From Pseudohongiella sp. O18 (lineage in GTDB: Bacteria > Pseudomonadota > Gammaproteobacteria > Pseudomonadales > Pseudohongiellaceae), in NCBI RefSeq assembly GCF_021729085.1, contig NZ_JAJSAR010000001.1, forward strand, positions 992,001 through 1,056,000: DNA of 64,000 nt, read 5' to 3'. Under the pieces are notes generated by a model. The model ran no database searches, had not been told where the DNA came from, and saw nothing but the letters and a program-made list of their open reading frames with translations. Made by a program: the position numbers and the translations under genes. Below are positions 47,785 through 56,425 of the stretch, one piece after another (the first letter of the stretch is position 1; every line of letters starts with the position of its first letter).

Positions 47785-50223
47785 TGCCCTCATATGCAGC
47801 TTGCGATGGATCAGCGAACGGAACTTCATGGGTGAAATTTTCGCGTCTATGACAAGGTGGCTGGCGGATCTCAACCGGCTGGCAGGAAGGGTTTCATCCG
47901 CTGCCGTGACAACTATCACTGATGTGTTTTCCAGCACGTTCATCCAGGCTTGACCGCTCAGGTACGCAACACTATCAATCACGCAGATACTGGCTCCTTT
48001 GGTAGCGCCATTTATCGTTGACAGGTCATTGTTGTCAGAAATGTGGGTCACGCTGGCGCCCCAGCTGGTAAGATACTGATGCAATGGTGCGAGGGCGCCT
48101 CGGTAGTCGATCACCAGCACGGATATACCCTCGAGTGAGGTTATCAGCTGTTTGTGCGGGAGGCTTTCTTTTTTGTGTGCGGCCAATTCTGACTGGTGCT
48201 GATCTGAGGTCGCTGATTCCAGTGTCAAGGTAAAACGGGTGCCATACCCGACGGTGGATGCCACATCAATACTGATATCCAGCAGGTTCGCAAGTCGCTT
48301 CACTATCGACAGGCCCAGTCCTATGCCTTTGCCCGACTGCCCCTGGTAAAAGGCTGTAAAAATATGCGGTAGTCGGTCCTCAGGGATGCCAACCCCGGAA
48401 TCTCTGACCGACAAAATAACCTTTGAGCCTCTCTGACGCGCGGACACGCGTATTTCCCCACGCTCAGAGTACTTCAGGGCGTTGTCCAGGAGGTTGCGCA
48501 AAATCTGACTCAGGCTGATGCGGTCAGTGAATACAACCGCTGCTGTATTTTCCATGATAAGCGACAGTTTCTTGCTTGCAGCTCTGGGGCTGAATTCTGA
48601 CTTCAGTTCCATCAGTAATTGTTCCAGCCTGACAGCTTCGAGCACCGGGTTGCTTGCCTGGCGCTCGACACGGGAAAGCCTGATCATGTTGTCGATCAGC
48701 TCTGAGACGTTTTTCACGTTCTGATCGATAGCGTCGAGATCGCGATCATGGTGATTGGGTTGTTTCAGTCGGAAGGCTTCGGTGTAATGACTGATCGCCT
48801 GGATTGGGCCGCGCAGGTCATGGCCCACAGCAGAGACAAAATTGGACTTGGCATGTTCAAGATCATGAGACAGGCGCAAGCTTTCTACCGCCTTTTGTTG
48901 TGCCTTGATGCGAGAATGTTGTTCACTGCGCATGGTGTACGCGATCAGCGCTGACAAAACAATAGTGTCCAGCAGTGTGGCGAGCTGCGCCAGGTGGTAA
49001 GGTGCGATGCGCAGGTCCAGCGAGCTGTTCATCAGCATTGGCCAGGCAGCCATCGCCCAGGTGTGGATCGTCACTGCCGTAAACCAGAATCTCACCAGCA
49101 GGGACTGGCGCCAGTGTGTGGACAGTGTATAAATGTAAACCAGCTGACTGATCAACCAGACACCCGTCAGAATACTGAATGTGATACCAATACCATCAGT
49201 CGAATAACCGCCATCACGCGCCAGATACATGATAAGTGGCGTTACACAGATGTTGATTGCCAGCACGGCAATCCACATACGATACAGGCGGCTGTGGCGA
49301 TCGCTTATATTGAGCAGGGACATACTGAAAATCGCCGCTGTGATTCCGATAAGCCCCTGGAACAGATACGCCAGCGGAAGAGATAGCGGGAATGGGTTTT
49401 GAAGGCCTACAATCAGTGACAGACCCGAGCCGATATAGATCATGCCCGCACTGGCAAAAATGAACAGGCAGAAATACAGGTGCATGTTGCGACGCAGTGC
49501 GATGTACAACAACAGATTGTACAGAATGAGCGCAATCACAAGACCGAAATAGGCACCATCCAAAAGTGTTTGCTGCAATCGCACTGCCCGGAATCCATCG
49601 TCATCCCAGAGAGTGAAGGTCGCGTATTTTGCCTCTGTGACTGTCATGGCAACGATATGCAGTCGATACGGGTGGTTCGGAACCAGATTGAGAGGCATCA
49701 CGGCCTTGGTATCGAAAACGGGTCTGCCACCCTGGGGTGCCGAGAAGTCGTCCCAGTGGCTGATGGTTTCGCCAATGTGGTTGACGTAGACCCAGCCAAC
49801 GCCATCCATACCGGTCATATCCAGCATGAACTGCTCGGCTTGAGTGCCCCGATAGATCAGGTCAACAACAATCCAGTTTAGTCGGCTGGGGGCATCCAGA
49901 AGCAGTTTGTCACTGGAGTTGAAGGACCAGTCCTGCGCTGCGACATTTGAGCCTGCAATTGATTGGAGAGCAATGTCCGAAGGGAATTGGCTCAACAGTT
50001 CTGCGAATGTGTCGGCTGGCGCTTGCAGCCACCGATCGAGAAATTCTTCTGACAGATGTGAGGTCAGCGCCTGCTGCCCAAGCAACAGGCGCTCTGTGTC
50101 ACTTCTTACGGTTGTCTGAGCCTGAACGCCGGCGCAGACGAAGCAAAGAGACAGGACAAAGCCAGCTAGCCAGACTGGGGGCTGCCTGCAGGGGCGCTCT
50201 GTAATTGGTTGATTCTGGTGCAT
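47776..50223 (-). CDS. 7TMR-DISM hybrid sensor histidine kinase with degenerate receiver
   Basis: 815 residues. Signal peptide (AGFVLSLCFVCAGVQAQ), a periplasmic 7TMR-DISM extracellular domain (about 40-210, with WVYVNHIGETISHWDD and NLVPNHPYRLHIVAM), seven helices (about 215-430), HisKA with FVSAVGHDLRGPIQAISHY near residue 470, HATPase with ILRNLLDNALKYSERGE, DSGVGIPEDRLPHIF and GKGIGLGLSIVKRL, then a C-terminal receiver-like domain (about 700-812). There the usual acidic pair is VLVIDYRGA and the strand with the phosphoacceptor reads ICVIDSVAYL, so it is atypical. Stop overlaps the LuxR regulator. Lies 85 bp downstream of dabA on the same strand. Confidence 0.9.
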   Translation of the reverse strand: MHQNQPITERPCRQPPVWLAGFVLSLCFVCAGVQAQTTVRSDTERLLLGQQALTSHLSEEFLDRWLQAPADTFAELLSQFPSDIALQSIAGSNVAAQDWSFNSSDKLLLDAPSRLNWIVVDLIYRGTQAEQFMLDMTGMDGVGWVYVNHIGETISHWDDFSAPQGGRPVFDTKAVMPLNLVPNHPYRLHIVAMTVTEAKYATFTLWDDDGFRAVRLQQTLLDGAYFGLVIALILYNLLLYIALRRNMHLYFCLFIFASAGMIYIGSGLSLIVGLQNPFPLSLPLAYLFQGLIGITAAIFSMSLLNISDRHSRLYRMWIAVLAINICVTPLIMYLARDGGYSTDGIGITFSILTGVWLISQLVYIYTLSTHWRQSLLVRFWFTAVTIHTWAMAAWPMLMNSSLDLRIAPYHLAQLATLLDTIVLSALIAYTMRSEQHSRIKAQQKAVESLRLSHDLEHAKSNFVSAVGHDLRGPIQAISHYTEAFRLKQPNHHDRDLDAIDQNVKNVSELIDNMIRLSRVERQASNPVLEAVRLEQLLMELKSEFSPRAASKKLSLIMENTAAVVFTDRISLSQILRNLLDNALKYSERGEIRVSARQRGSKVILSVRDSGVGIPEDRLPHIFTAFYQGQSGKGIGLGLSIVKRLANLLDISIDVASTVGYGTRFTLTLESATSDQHQSELAAHKKESLPHKQLITSLEGISVLVIDYRGALAPLHQYLTSWGASVTHISDNNDLSTINGATKGASICVIDSVAYLSGQAWMNVLENTSVIVVTAADETLPASRLRSASHLVIDAKISPMKFRSLIHRKLHMRASA

Positions 50224-50307
50224 CGATATCGTCGTTACTGAATGCTATTGCCTTTGTTGGTTTAATTGTCGCCAGGCGGTACGACGATATCCGCGTATTA
50301 ACCAGAA

Positions 50308-52737
50308 TCATACACCTATGGCGGCCCCACTGGTAGGCAGACAGTCCGGCTGTGGCGATGAGCTGGCTGCAAGCGCCGGCACAATCTGACCGCTGTCGAT
50401 ATCCCAGGCGTAAAGCGACATCCAGCCATTGCGCACAAGCTGTTCAATGGCCGTGTGACGGCTTGCGATCTCAGCAATGATTGCTGCAGGGGCTGCGATG
50501 TAAACCGCCAGGCGAACCGGCTGATGTCGCCATTTCTTACCATCGTGCAATGACTGCCTGGCCAGGCCAATGCGCAGGTCACCGCCGTTACCCTCGAAGA
50601 CACCAATATGTTCACCAACCACATTGTGCAGCAGCTTGTTGCCGCTGCCATACAGTCTGTTATCGACTGTGGAGGCGTAATACTGCAGATTGATCCAGTT
50701 AGTGACAATCATTGGCCCCGACATGATCAGCTCAAGCGTTTTGTACTCATCATCCTTGTGCCAGTCGTAGTCATGCAAGAATGTACGGCCCTGAAGGTTG
50801 AGGTGACGCGTTGCTGCTCGTGGTGCAACGATGAATGCGGCATTATTTGCCAAACCCCATTCAGGCTGGATCTCCGACCAGTTGCGACTGCGTCTGGTCA
50901 GTTCACTGGCCAGATTTTTTACATCTTTGATGCCCGGTAAGGTAGCAGCACGCTGATGTTGGGCACTGGCTGTCGCCTTCGTCAGAAGCGATGTGATATC
51001 GCTGTATGTGTTGAGTGCATCGCCGTAGCAGTGGATATTGTCAGTAGTGGTGTTATGCAGGCCAGCTACGAACCGCGTATCTGCGGGGATAAGCAGGCCT
51101 GTTGCGGCCAGCCCTCGTCTGATGGCCGGGTCATTCAGCAGCTGGGCCAGTACTTTTACATTGACCTCTCCAGTCTGTCCGCCACAGGCACCGCAATCCA
51201 GGCTGGCTGCCTGGGGATTGTTACTGGTTTCGCTGCCATGACCCAGAAGTAATACAACTGGCGCGAACTTTTCTGTCAGGCCCATGTGGCGCAGTACTGT
51301 CGCCGCCAGTTCTGTGAGTTCAGCAATGCTAAGCTCCCGACCCTGCTTGCTGAGCACGAACGGCCGCATATCGCACATGTCATTGACAGGGTGCTTCGGT
51401 GAATCTGGCATCAGGCTGCTGCCCAGCAATGACAGCGATTTGACCGCGCCAAGCATTTCCACCATGCCAAAACTGGCGGACGGCGTAGCAAAGCTTTCTG
51501 CCTGCGCATGAGCGTGCCTGTTCTTAAGAGTCAGACGCCTGGATGGTCTGCCTGTCTGTACGGCTTCGATGGCGGGCGCCAGAAGTCCCGGTAATTGCGG
51601 GCGCTGGTAGCTGTGTCCTGATTGTCGATATGACAGTGGCAATCCGAAGAAGCCCGCGAAACCGAGTGTCTCGATGTCGGGGTGTTGTGCTTCAAGTGCC
51701 CGGCGCATGGGCTCGGATCGGACATCGATACAGAAAGCGGCCTGTAGCAGTGGACGGGATTCTCGCGGCACGACTGTGCTGTTGCTCAGCATGTTCTGCA
51801 GCGGCAATTGATAGGAAAGTTCAAGCGCACGTTGCCACACCCACAACATTGATTGCTGGTTTTGATGATGTGCTCTTATGGATGCCATTTGTGAAAACTG
51901 GTCAAAGAATCGCTGTTGTGTGCGATCACCGGTTGATGCCGCCTGTTGTTCGTTGTGTCGCCACAATGCCAGTTCCCAGGCCATACGGATTGCCAGTAGC
52001 TGAGCAACCCAGTCATTGTTGACGCTTTTGAATGCCTCCTGCCACTGTTGATACGCGCCCCATGATGCCCACCCGTGGATATCAAGCAGCAAGGCAAACG
52101 CGTAGTCTGCAAAATTCTCCGGGCAGCCCAGCGCCTCCATAAACTCATGACAAAGCAGGGCAGGATCGTCTGGCAGCTGTTCGAATTGACGGTGCAGACC
52201 ATGCGCGGCCGTCAATACTTCGATGCCCACATCACCTCGGGTAATTTCAAGCCAGTTACGGTATAGCGCAACCGTCGAGTCCTGATGCTCAGTAAAATAA
52301 TGTTGATACTGGAAATACAGGCCACAGAACTGACTGATCTGCTGCACGATTTCATCATGCCAGGAAATCTTTCTGCGTCTGTCTGGCAGGGCATCCAGTA
52401 GTTCACTGTAATTGTGCCAGTGCGGGAGCACTTGCTCTGGTTGCGACAGAAACTCGACAAGCTGCTCCTCGGACCACGGCTCGTTTCTTTCCTCAATGGC
52501 GGCTTGAAGGTGCTCTGGTTTGATGACAGTCTGCCATTGCTGCCTGTAGTACTCCCGGCGCATCAGGCAGTTCACCTGGCCCAGCGCCTGAAGTTCGGCG
52601 GCAACATCTTCAATGGGCTGGTCGCGCAGCTCCCACCAGGGGTTGACTGCGATGGACTGATCCAGAGGCCAGACGGGTGCTATACGCTGGCAGGCAACTC
52701 GAACTGACTGTGGGTAGTCGGGCACAACAGTTTTCAT
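50308..52737 (-). CDS. dabA: DabA, DUF2309 inorganic-carbon transporter subunit (carbonic-anhydrase-like)
   Basis: 809 residues from the ATG preceded by GGGAGG and overlapping the dabB stop as ATGA; a longer frame upstream is rejected. Soluble subunit of the DAB system, which captures CO2 as bicarbonate coupled to an ion gradient. Zinc-site residues match those known in Halothiobacillus DabA: C336 and D338 in AAFCIDVRSE, H500 in LLLGHGSETSNN and C515 in SLDCGACGGQTG. Other family blocks: NPWWELRDQPIED, HDYDWHKDDEYKTLELIM and GGDLRIGLARQSLHDG. The organism shows no carboxysome or Rubisco genes here, so a heterotrophic role in CO2 supply is likely. Confidence 0.95.
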   Translation of the reverse strand: MKTVVPDYPQSVRVACQRIAPVWPLDQSIAVNPWWELRDQPIEDVAAELQALGQVNCLMRREYYRQQWQTVIKPEHLQAAIEERNEPWSEEQLVEFLSQPEQVLPHWHNYSELLDALPDRRRKISWHDEIVQQISQFCGLYFQYQHYFTEHQDSTVALYRNWLEITRGDVGIEVLTAAHGLHRQFEQLPDDPALLCHEFMEALGCPENFADYAFALLLDIHGWASWGAYQQWQEAFKSVNNDWVAQLLAIRMAWELALWRHNEQQAASTGDRTQQRFFDQFSQMASIRAHHQNQQSMLWVWQRALELSYQLPLQNMLSNSTVVPRESRPLLQAAFCIDVRSEPMRRALEAQHPDIETLGFAGFFGLPLSYRQSGHSYQRPQLPGLLAPAIEAVQTGRPSRRLTLKNRHAHAQAESFATPSASFGMVEMLGAVKSLSLLGSSLMPDSPKHPVNDMCDMRPFVLSKQGRELSIAELTELAATVLRHMGLTEKFAPVVLLLGHGSETSNNPQAASLDCGACGGQTGEVNVKVLAQLLNDPAIRRGLAATGLLIPADTRFVAGLHNTTTDNIHCYGDALNTYSDITSLLTKATASAQHQRAATLPGIKDVKNLASELTRRSRNWSEIQPEWGLANNAAFIVAPRAATRHLNLQGRTFLHDYDWHKDDEYKTLELIMSGPMIVTNWINLQYYASTVDNRLYGSGNKLLHNVVGEHIGVFEGNGGDLRIGLARQSLHDGKKWRHQPVRLAVYIAAPAAIIAEIASRHTAIEQLVRNGWMSLYAWDIDSGQIVPALAASSSPQPDCLPTSGAAIGV

Positions 52738-54197
52738 ACTGAACCTCCCAATTGGGTTTCTATGGCTGTGGCAGACCTCGATTGCAGGTGCTTGCGAAGG
52801 TTTGGTTTGTGTCTTAGCGGATAAAGCCACAGCGTGACGCGGCTGGCCCACTCATCCAGATAGAACCCGGCGTTCATGATCACAAACAGACGTCTGGCAA
52901 GTGGCTGATGTGAAGCGTAGTACACGAACAGGAACAGTCCGAACTGGCTGATGAACAGGGTACTGATCCAGAGATCTGCGGACACTGATGCCAGAGGGTA
53001 TGGTGACTCGCCGTCTGGATAAGCAATGTGAGCCGCGATGGTTGTCAGGGCGATGTAAAGCAGCGGCGCGGCGGCGGCCAGCAGCAAGCCGCGCGCGGTA
53101 CACCCAGCCCGCCCGTAACTGAAGTGCCATGCCAGCACAGTGGCACAGGCGATACCAATCAATATCCAGGGACTGATCAGCGACATCGGTGACAGCCATG
53201 GGCTGACGGCCAGCGCGGCCGCGACAGTGATGGCCATGGCCATCAGCCAGTGCTGCAGACGCGGCAGTCTGTAACCCGCTGCCTGGCCGGACAGATAGCT
53301 GGCGACGGCGGTTCCCGAAGCCAGAAACGCGTGCGCTTTGTAGAAGGAGTGCGCGACCAGATGAAGCAGTGCCAGGTGATACAGACCCAACGCGCACTCA
53401 ACCAGCATCAGTCCCATTTGCGCTACAGTGGACCAGGCCAATCTGACCTTGATACTGATTCGGGTCATCATAACCAGAGCAGCCAGCACACAACTGAGGC
53501 CAGCGACAATCAGCAGTAACCACCGCGCCGCATCGGCAAGACTGATCAGAGGCGCAAACAGCAGCAGCAGGAAACCACCCAGGTTGACGATGCCCGCATG
53601 CAGCAGGGCTGAGACAGGCGTTGGTGACTCGACGACCTGAATCAGCCAGCCATGCAGAGGCATCTGTGCGCATTTGATGAGCGCAACCAGCGCTAGCAAT
53701 ACCGCGACGCTCTGGTCCTGCAGTGTGAGCGTGTCCACGGTTTGGTAATGTAGGATTATCGACTGGATATTAAGCGTTTGATGCTGCAGCCAGAGCAGCA
53801 GAAATGCCACGATAAGCAGTGCCTCGGCCATCCGGGCAAACAGAAATTTTTTGTGTGCGGCCAGCACTGCTCGCGATCGATCAGGGTAGAACAGCAACAG
53901 CTGATGCAGGCTCAGGCTGACGCAGATCCAGCCCAGGGCAAACAGGATCAGGTTGTTGCTTGCTACTGTGACGACAACGGCTGCCATAGTCAGAACCATG
54001 GCCCGCATGAACCGGCGAGCCGAAGCTTCGCCCCGCATGTTGTCGTGAGCATAGCGGAGCACGACCAGTCCGAGCAGACCAATCAGCGCAAGAATGGTCG
54101 TTGATAGCGGAGAGATGTGAATCCAGTAGTTGCTGAACCAGGCGTCAGTCAACGCAGATTCGAATCCGGAAGTGGCGGTCCAGGATGGCCAGGGCAT
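52734..54197 (-). CDS. dabB: DabB, NuoL-like membrane subunit of the DAB inorganic-carbon pump
   Basis: 487 residues with about 13 helices. Antiporter-type core: ALIKCAQMPLHGWLIQVVESPTPV, ALLHAGIVNLGGFLLLLF, SIKVRLAWSTVAQMGLMLV and LVAHSFYKAHAFLASGT, the last with the Lys/His pair typical of DabB. The TM5 region is ALGWICVSLSLHQLLLFY, lacking the Glu of canonical NuoL, as I recall for other DabB proteins. Couples proton or sodium flow to DabA. Four-base overlap with dabA. A LysR regulator precedes it by 104 bp on the same strand. Confidence 0.94.
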   Translation of the reverse strand: MPWPSWTATSGFESALTDAWFSNYWIHISPLSTTILALIGLLGLVVLRYAHDNMRGEASARRFMRAMVLTMAAVVVTVASNNLILFALGWICVSLSLHQLLLFYPDRSRAVLAAHKKFLFARMAEALLIVAFLLLWLQHQTLNIQSIILHYQTVDTLTLQDQSVAVLLALVALIKCAQMPLHGWLIQVVESPTPVSALLHAGIVNLGGFLLLLFAPLISLADAARWLLLIVAGLSCVLAALVMMTRISIKVRLAWSTVAQMGLMLVECALGLYHLALLHLVAHSFYKAHAFLASGTAVASYLSGQAAGYRLPRLQHWLMAMAITVAAALAVSPWLSPMSLISPWILIGIACATVLAWHFSYGRAGCTARGLLLAAAAPLLYIALTTIAAHIAYPDGESPYPLASVSADLWISTLFISQFGLFLFVYYASHQPLARRLFVIMNAGFYLDEWASRVTLWLYPLRHKPNLRKHLQSRSATAIETQLGGSV

Positions 54198-54279
54198 AGC
54201 TGAAGTCTCTCAGTTGTGAATGTGGCGCTATTCTGAGAGATAGAGTTCGTTTAGTAAAATAGATATAAAAGCACTTAAT

Positions 54280-54296
54280 GTTCTGTATTTAAGAAC
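54280..54296 (-). promoter_or_regulatory. Candidate LysR-type operator before dabB
   Basis: GTTCT and AGAAC are inverted arms with a seven-base A/T-rich centre and contain a T-N11-A core (54282 to 54294), the usual LysR box. It sits between the regulator stop and the dabB start, about 83 bases before the latter, in an A/T-rich stretch. Confidence 0.5.
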
Positions 54297-54301
54297 AAAG
54301 A

Positions 54302-55177
54302 TCAGGTGTAGCGCGCCAGCAGTGAACGCACGCGCGGGTGCACGAGCTGGCGCTGGATACTGACGGCATAAAAGTTTTCGAACACATTCGGCAGGGTCAG
54401 GTACTGACACAGCAGTCCGGATGCTAGCTCGTCCCTGACCACAACATGAGGAATGACTGCCAGAGCGCCGCTGTCGCGAGCGAGCAGTCGCAGCATGGGC
54501 ATGTCATCGGCTTCGGCCTGAACCTCAGGTTCCAGTTGGTGTTGTGCGGCCAGTGCATCGAACGCAGTGCGGATGGTACTGGAGGTAGGCGGCAGTACCC
54601 ATCGGCGTCCTATGTACTCAGGCCCAAGACGGTCTGGCAACTGCTGGTCGGGTGGTCCGATCACTGACACAGGCTGACTGTCCAGCAATTGGCAGTGCCA
54701 GATCTGCCGGCCGCTGCCCTGTACTTCGGCGTTGGTCAGTGCCAGGTCAATCTGGTGATTGGCCAGCGCGTTAAGCAGTCCGGTCTGACTCATTGAGGTC
54801 AGGCTGTAGCGATCATGCTCACTGTCGATCAAGGGGCCGATGAATGCCTCGATGAAGTTTCGCGACATGGTGGCCAGTGTACCGATTCGAACAATGGCAT
54901 CTTCAGGCTGATGACCTTCCAGCAACAATTTTTCCAGCTCATTGCCACGCGTAAAAATTTCTTCGGCGATCCGCAGCGCCTGATGGCCACTTTCAGTCAA
55001 TTGAAGTTGGCGACCTGTTCTGTCGAACAGCTGCACCTTAAGCGAATCTTCCAATTGGCGAATCTGTGAGGAAAGTGCAGACTGTGCGACATGCAACTGA
55101 TCTGCTGTGCGGCTCAGGTTGCCGTTTTTTGCCACCTGCCAGAAATAATACAGGTGATGATAATTGAGTCTGCTCAT
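54302..55177 (-). CDS. LysR-family transcriptional regulator (NhaR-like N terminus)
   Basis: 291 residues. Helix-turn-helix (1-60): MSRLNYHHLYYFWQVAKNGN, then RTADQLHVAQSALSSQIRQLE. The LNYHHLYYFW opening is typical of NhaR-type regulators. The effector domain covers about 90-290 (VRIGTLATMSRNFI, IDLALTNAEV, SGALAVIPHVVV). As the gene immediately before dabBA it is the probable regulator of inorganic-carbon uptake; the effector is unknown. Its start faces a lipoprotein esterase gene across 72 bp that contain a perfect inverted repeat. Confidence 0.92.
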   Translation of the reverse strand: MSRLNYHHLYYFWQVAKNGNLSRTADQLHVAQSALSSQIRQLEDSLKVQLFDRTGRQLQLTESGHQALRIAEEIFTRGNELEKLLLEGHQPEDAIVRIGTLATMSRNFIEAFIGPLIDSEHDRYSLTSMSQTGLLNALANHQIDLALTNAEVQGSGRQIWHCQLLDSQPVSVIGPPDQQLPDRLGPEYIGRRWVLPPTSSTIRTAFDALAAQHQLEPEVQAEADDMPMLRLLARDSGALAVIPHVVVRDELASGLLCQYLTLPNVFENFYAVSIQRQLVHPRVRSLLARYT

Positions 55178-55206
55178 TCGCTTGCAGCGCCTGTCACTGG
55201 AATTCC

Positions 55207-55231
55207 GGACCAGTATAGCGAATACTGGTCC
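55207..55231. promoter_or_regulatory. Perfect 10-bp inverted repeat between lysR and the esterase gene
   Basis: GGACCAGTAT and ATACTGGTCC are exact inverted arms around a five-base spacer. The repeat lies three bases before the GAGGAGG ribosome site of the esterase gene and 30 bases before the lysR start. It could be an operator for the LysR protein or an RNA hairpin in the esterase leader. Confidence 0.55.
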
Positions 55232-55249
55232 CAGAGGAGGGGTATTCCC

Positions 55250-56269
55250 ATGAAAAAGCTAACAAAAGTGGATAGAATCCGTCACTCGAAGTTAATTGAT
55301 GTGCCCAGGCGTTGGTCGGCACTGATGCTGTTGACCGCTGCCGCTACCATTTCAGCGTGTCAGACTTCCATGCCGGAGCAACGCAACCAGCTGGCTAATG
55401 GTGCTCAACTCGCTGGTGCCAGCTGTGGGGCATTTGGCGGCGATATTTCCAGCCCGGCTAACGCCACGGAACCCAACAGTGGTCGACAGTTCCACCTTGA
55501 ATATCCCTGTGACCTGGGGCCATCCGAGCCGGTTGTACTGGTGCTGAATCTGCACGGGGCAGGCTCATACGAACAATGGCAGCGTCTCTATTTTCCGATC
55601 ACCGATTACGCGCAGGACTATCGCATGGTGGTTGCCACACCTACCGCTCTGACGGCGGAACCGATTCGTGTCTGGCGCGAGGAGGCCGATGATCAGTACC
55701 TGCAGGACGTGTCGAGCCTGCTGATTGATGCAATCGGTGAGTCCAATGTTCGCTCCTTCTGGCTGACCGGGCACAGTCAGGGCGGTTTGACTTCCGATCG
55801 CATCGTCTGTTCTGACTATTTTAGCGATAAAGTCGACGGTTTTGTCAGCCTGGCCGGTGGACGGGTCGGCGGCCGCCATGAACTTCAGGGCTGCGATTTC
55901 TCACACATCCACACTACTGGTGAGCTTGATACCGCCGGAGTAGCTGGTATTCCGGATACTTCACCGCTGGCCGATCGCTACAGCTGTGGACCACAAACGC
56001 GCCTTGCAGACATCGTCGATACGCAGCCAGGCAAGGTTTACGATTCCCGCACAGAGGAGAACGGCCGACCCACGCGTCCGGGCTGGGGCGGCATGCCCGG
56101 GCCAGGTGTAGCAGAGGTCCTGGTATTCCCGAATTGTGAAGACAATCGAGTGGTCGCTGATATCGTGCGTCTGGACAAGGGACACACGGAGGGACTGGAA
56201 CCCCAGGTAACCCGCTACATCGCCAGAATGATGGCATCCATTCCTGGTGGTAAGCTGCGCGGGCAGTAG
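55250..56269 (+). CDS. Lipoprotein alpha/beta hydrolase (esterase/depolymerase-like)
   Basis: 339 residues from the ATG nine bases after GAGGAGG. The N terminus is basic, then a hydrophobic stretch and a lipobox ISAC (LTAAATISACQTS), so a lipid-anchored protein is likely. The fold is the esterase D / PHB-depolymerase-like type: LNLHGAGSYEQW, RMVVATPTAL, nucleophile elbow LTGHSQGGLTSD (GxSxG), then TTGELDTAGV, where the catalytic Asp may lie, and LDKGHTEGLE with His. Substrate unknown; xylan or phenolic esters are possible but not shown. Confidence 0.82.
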   Translation: MKKLTKVDRIRHSKLIDVPRRWSALMLLTAAATISACQTSMPEQRNQLANGAQLAGASCGAFGGDISSPANATEPNSGRQFHLEYPCDLGPSEPVVLVLNLHGAGSYEQWQRLYFPITDYAQDYRMVVATPTALTAEPIRVWREEADDQYLQDVSSLLIDAIGESNVRSFWLTGHSQGGLTSDRIVCSDYFSDKVDGFVSLAGGRVGGRHELQGCDFSHIHTTGELDTAGVAGIPDTSPLADRYSCGPQTRLADIVDTQPGKVYDSRTEENGRPTRPGWGGMPGPGVAEVLVFPNCEDNRVVADIVRLDKGHTEGLEPQVTRYIARMMASIPGGKLRGQ

Positions 56270-56425
56270 TCCAGGCTTCCCGCGCACACAGCTGGGCGTC
56301 CTGTGCAATCGCAGGGTGACCCGGTCGTGTCGAAAGCGTCACACAAATGCCACAGCTTGTTCACCTGCTTGTCATGCAAGCGCCTTATCGTTGCCCGGTA
56401 GCCAAATTTCTGCAGGGGAACGGAT

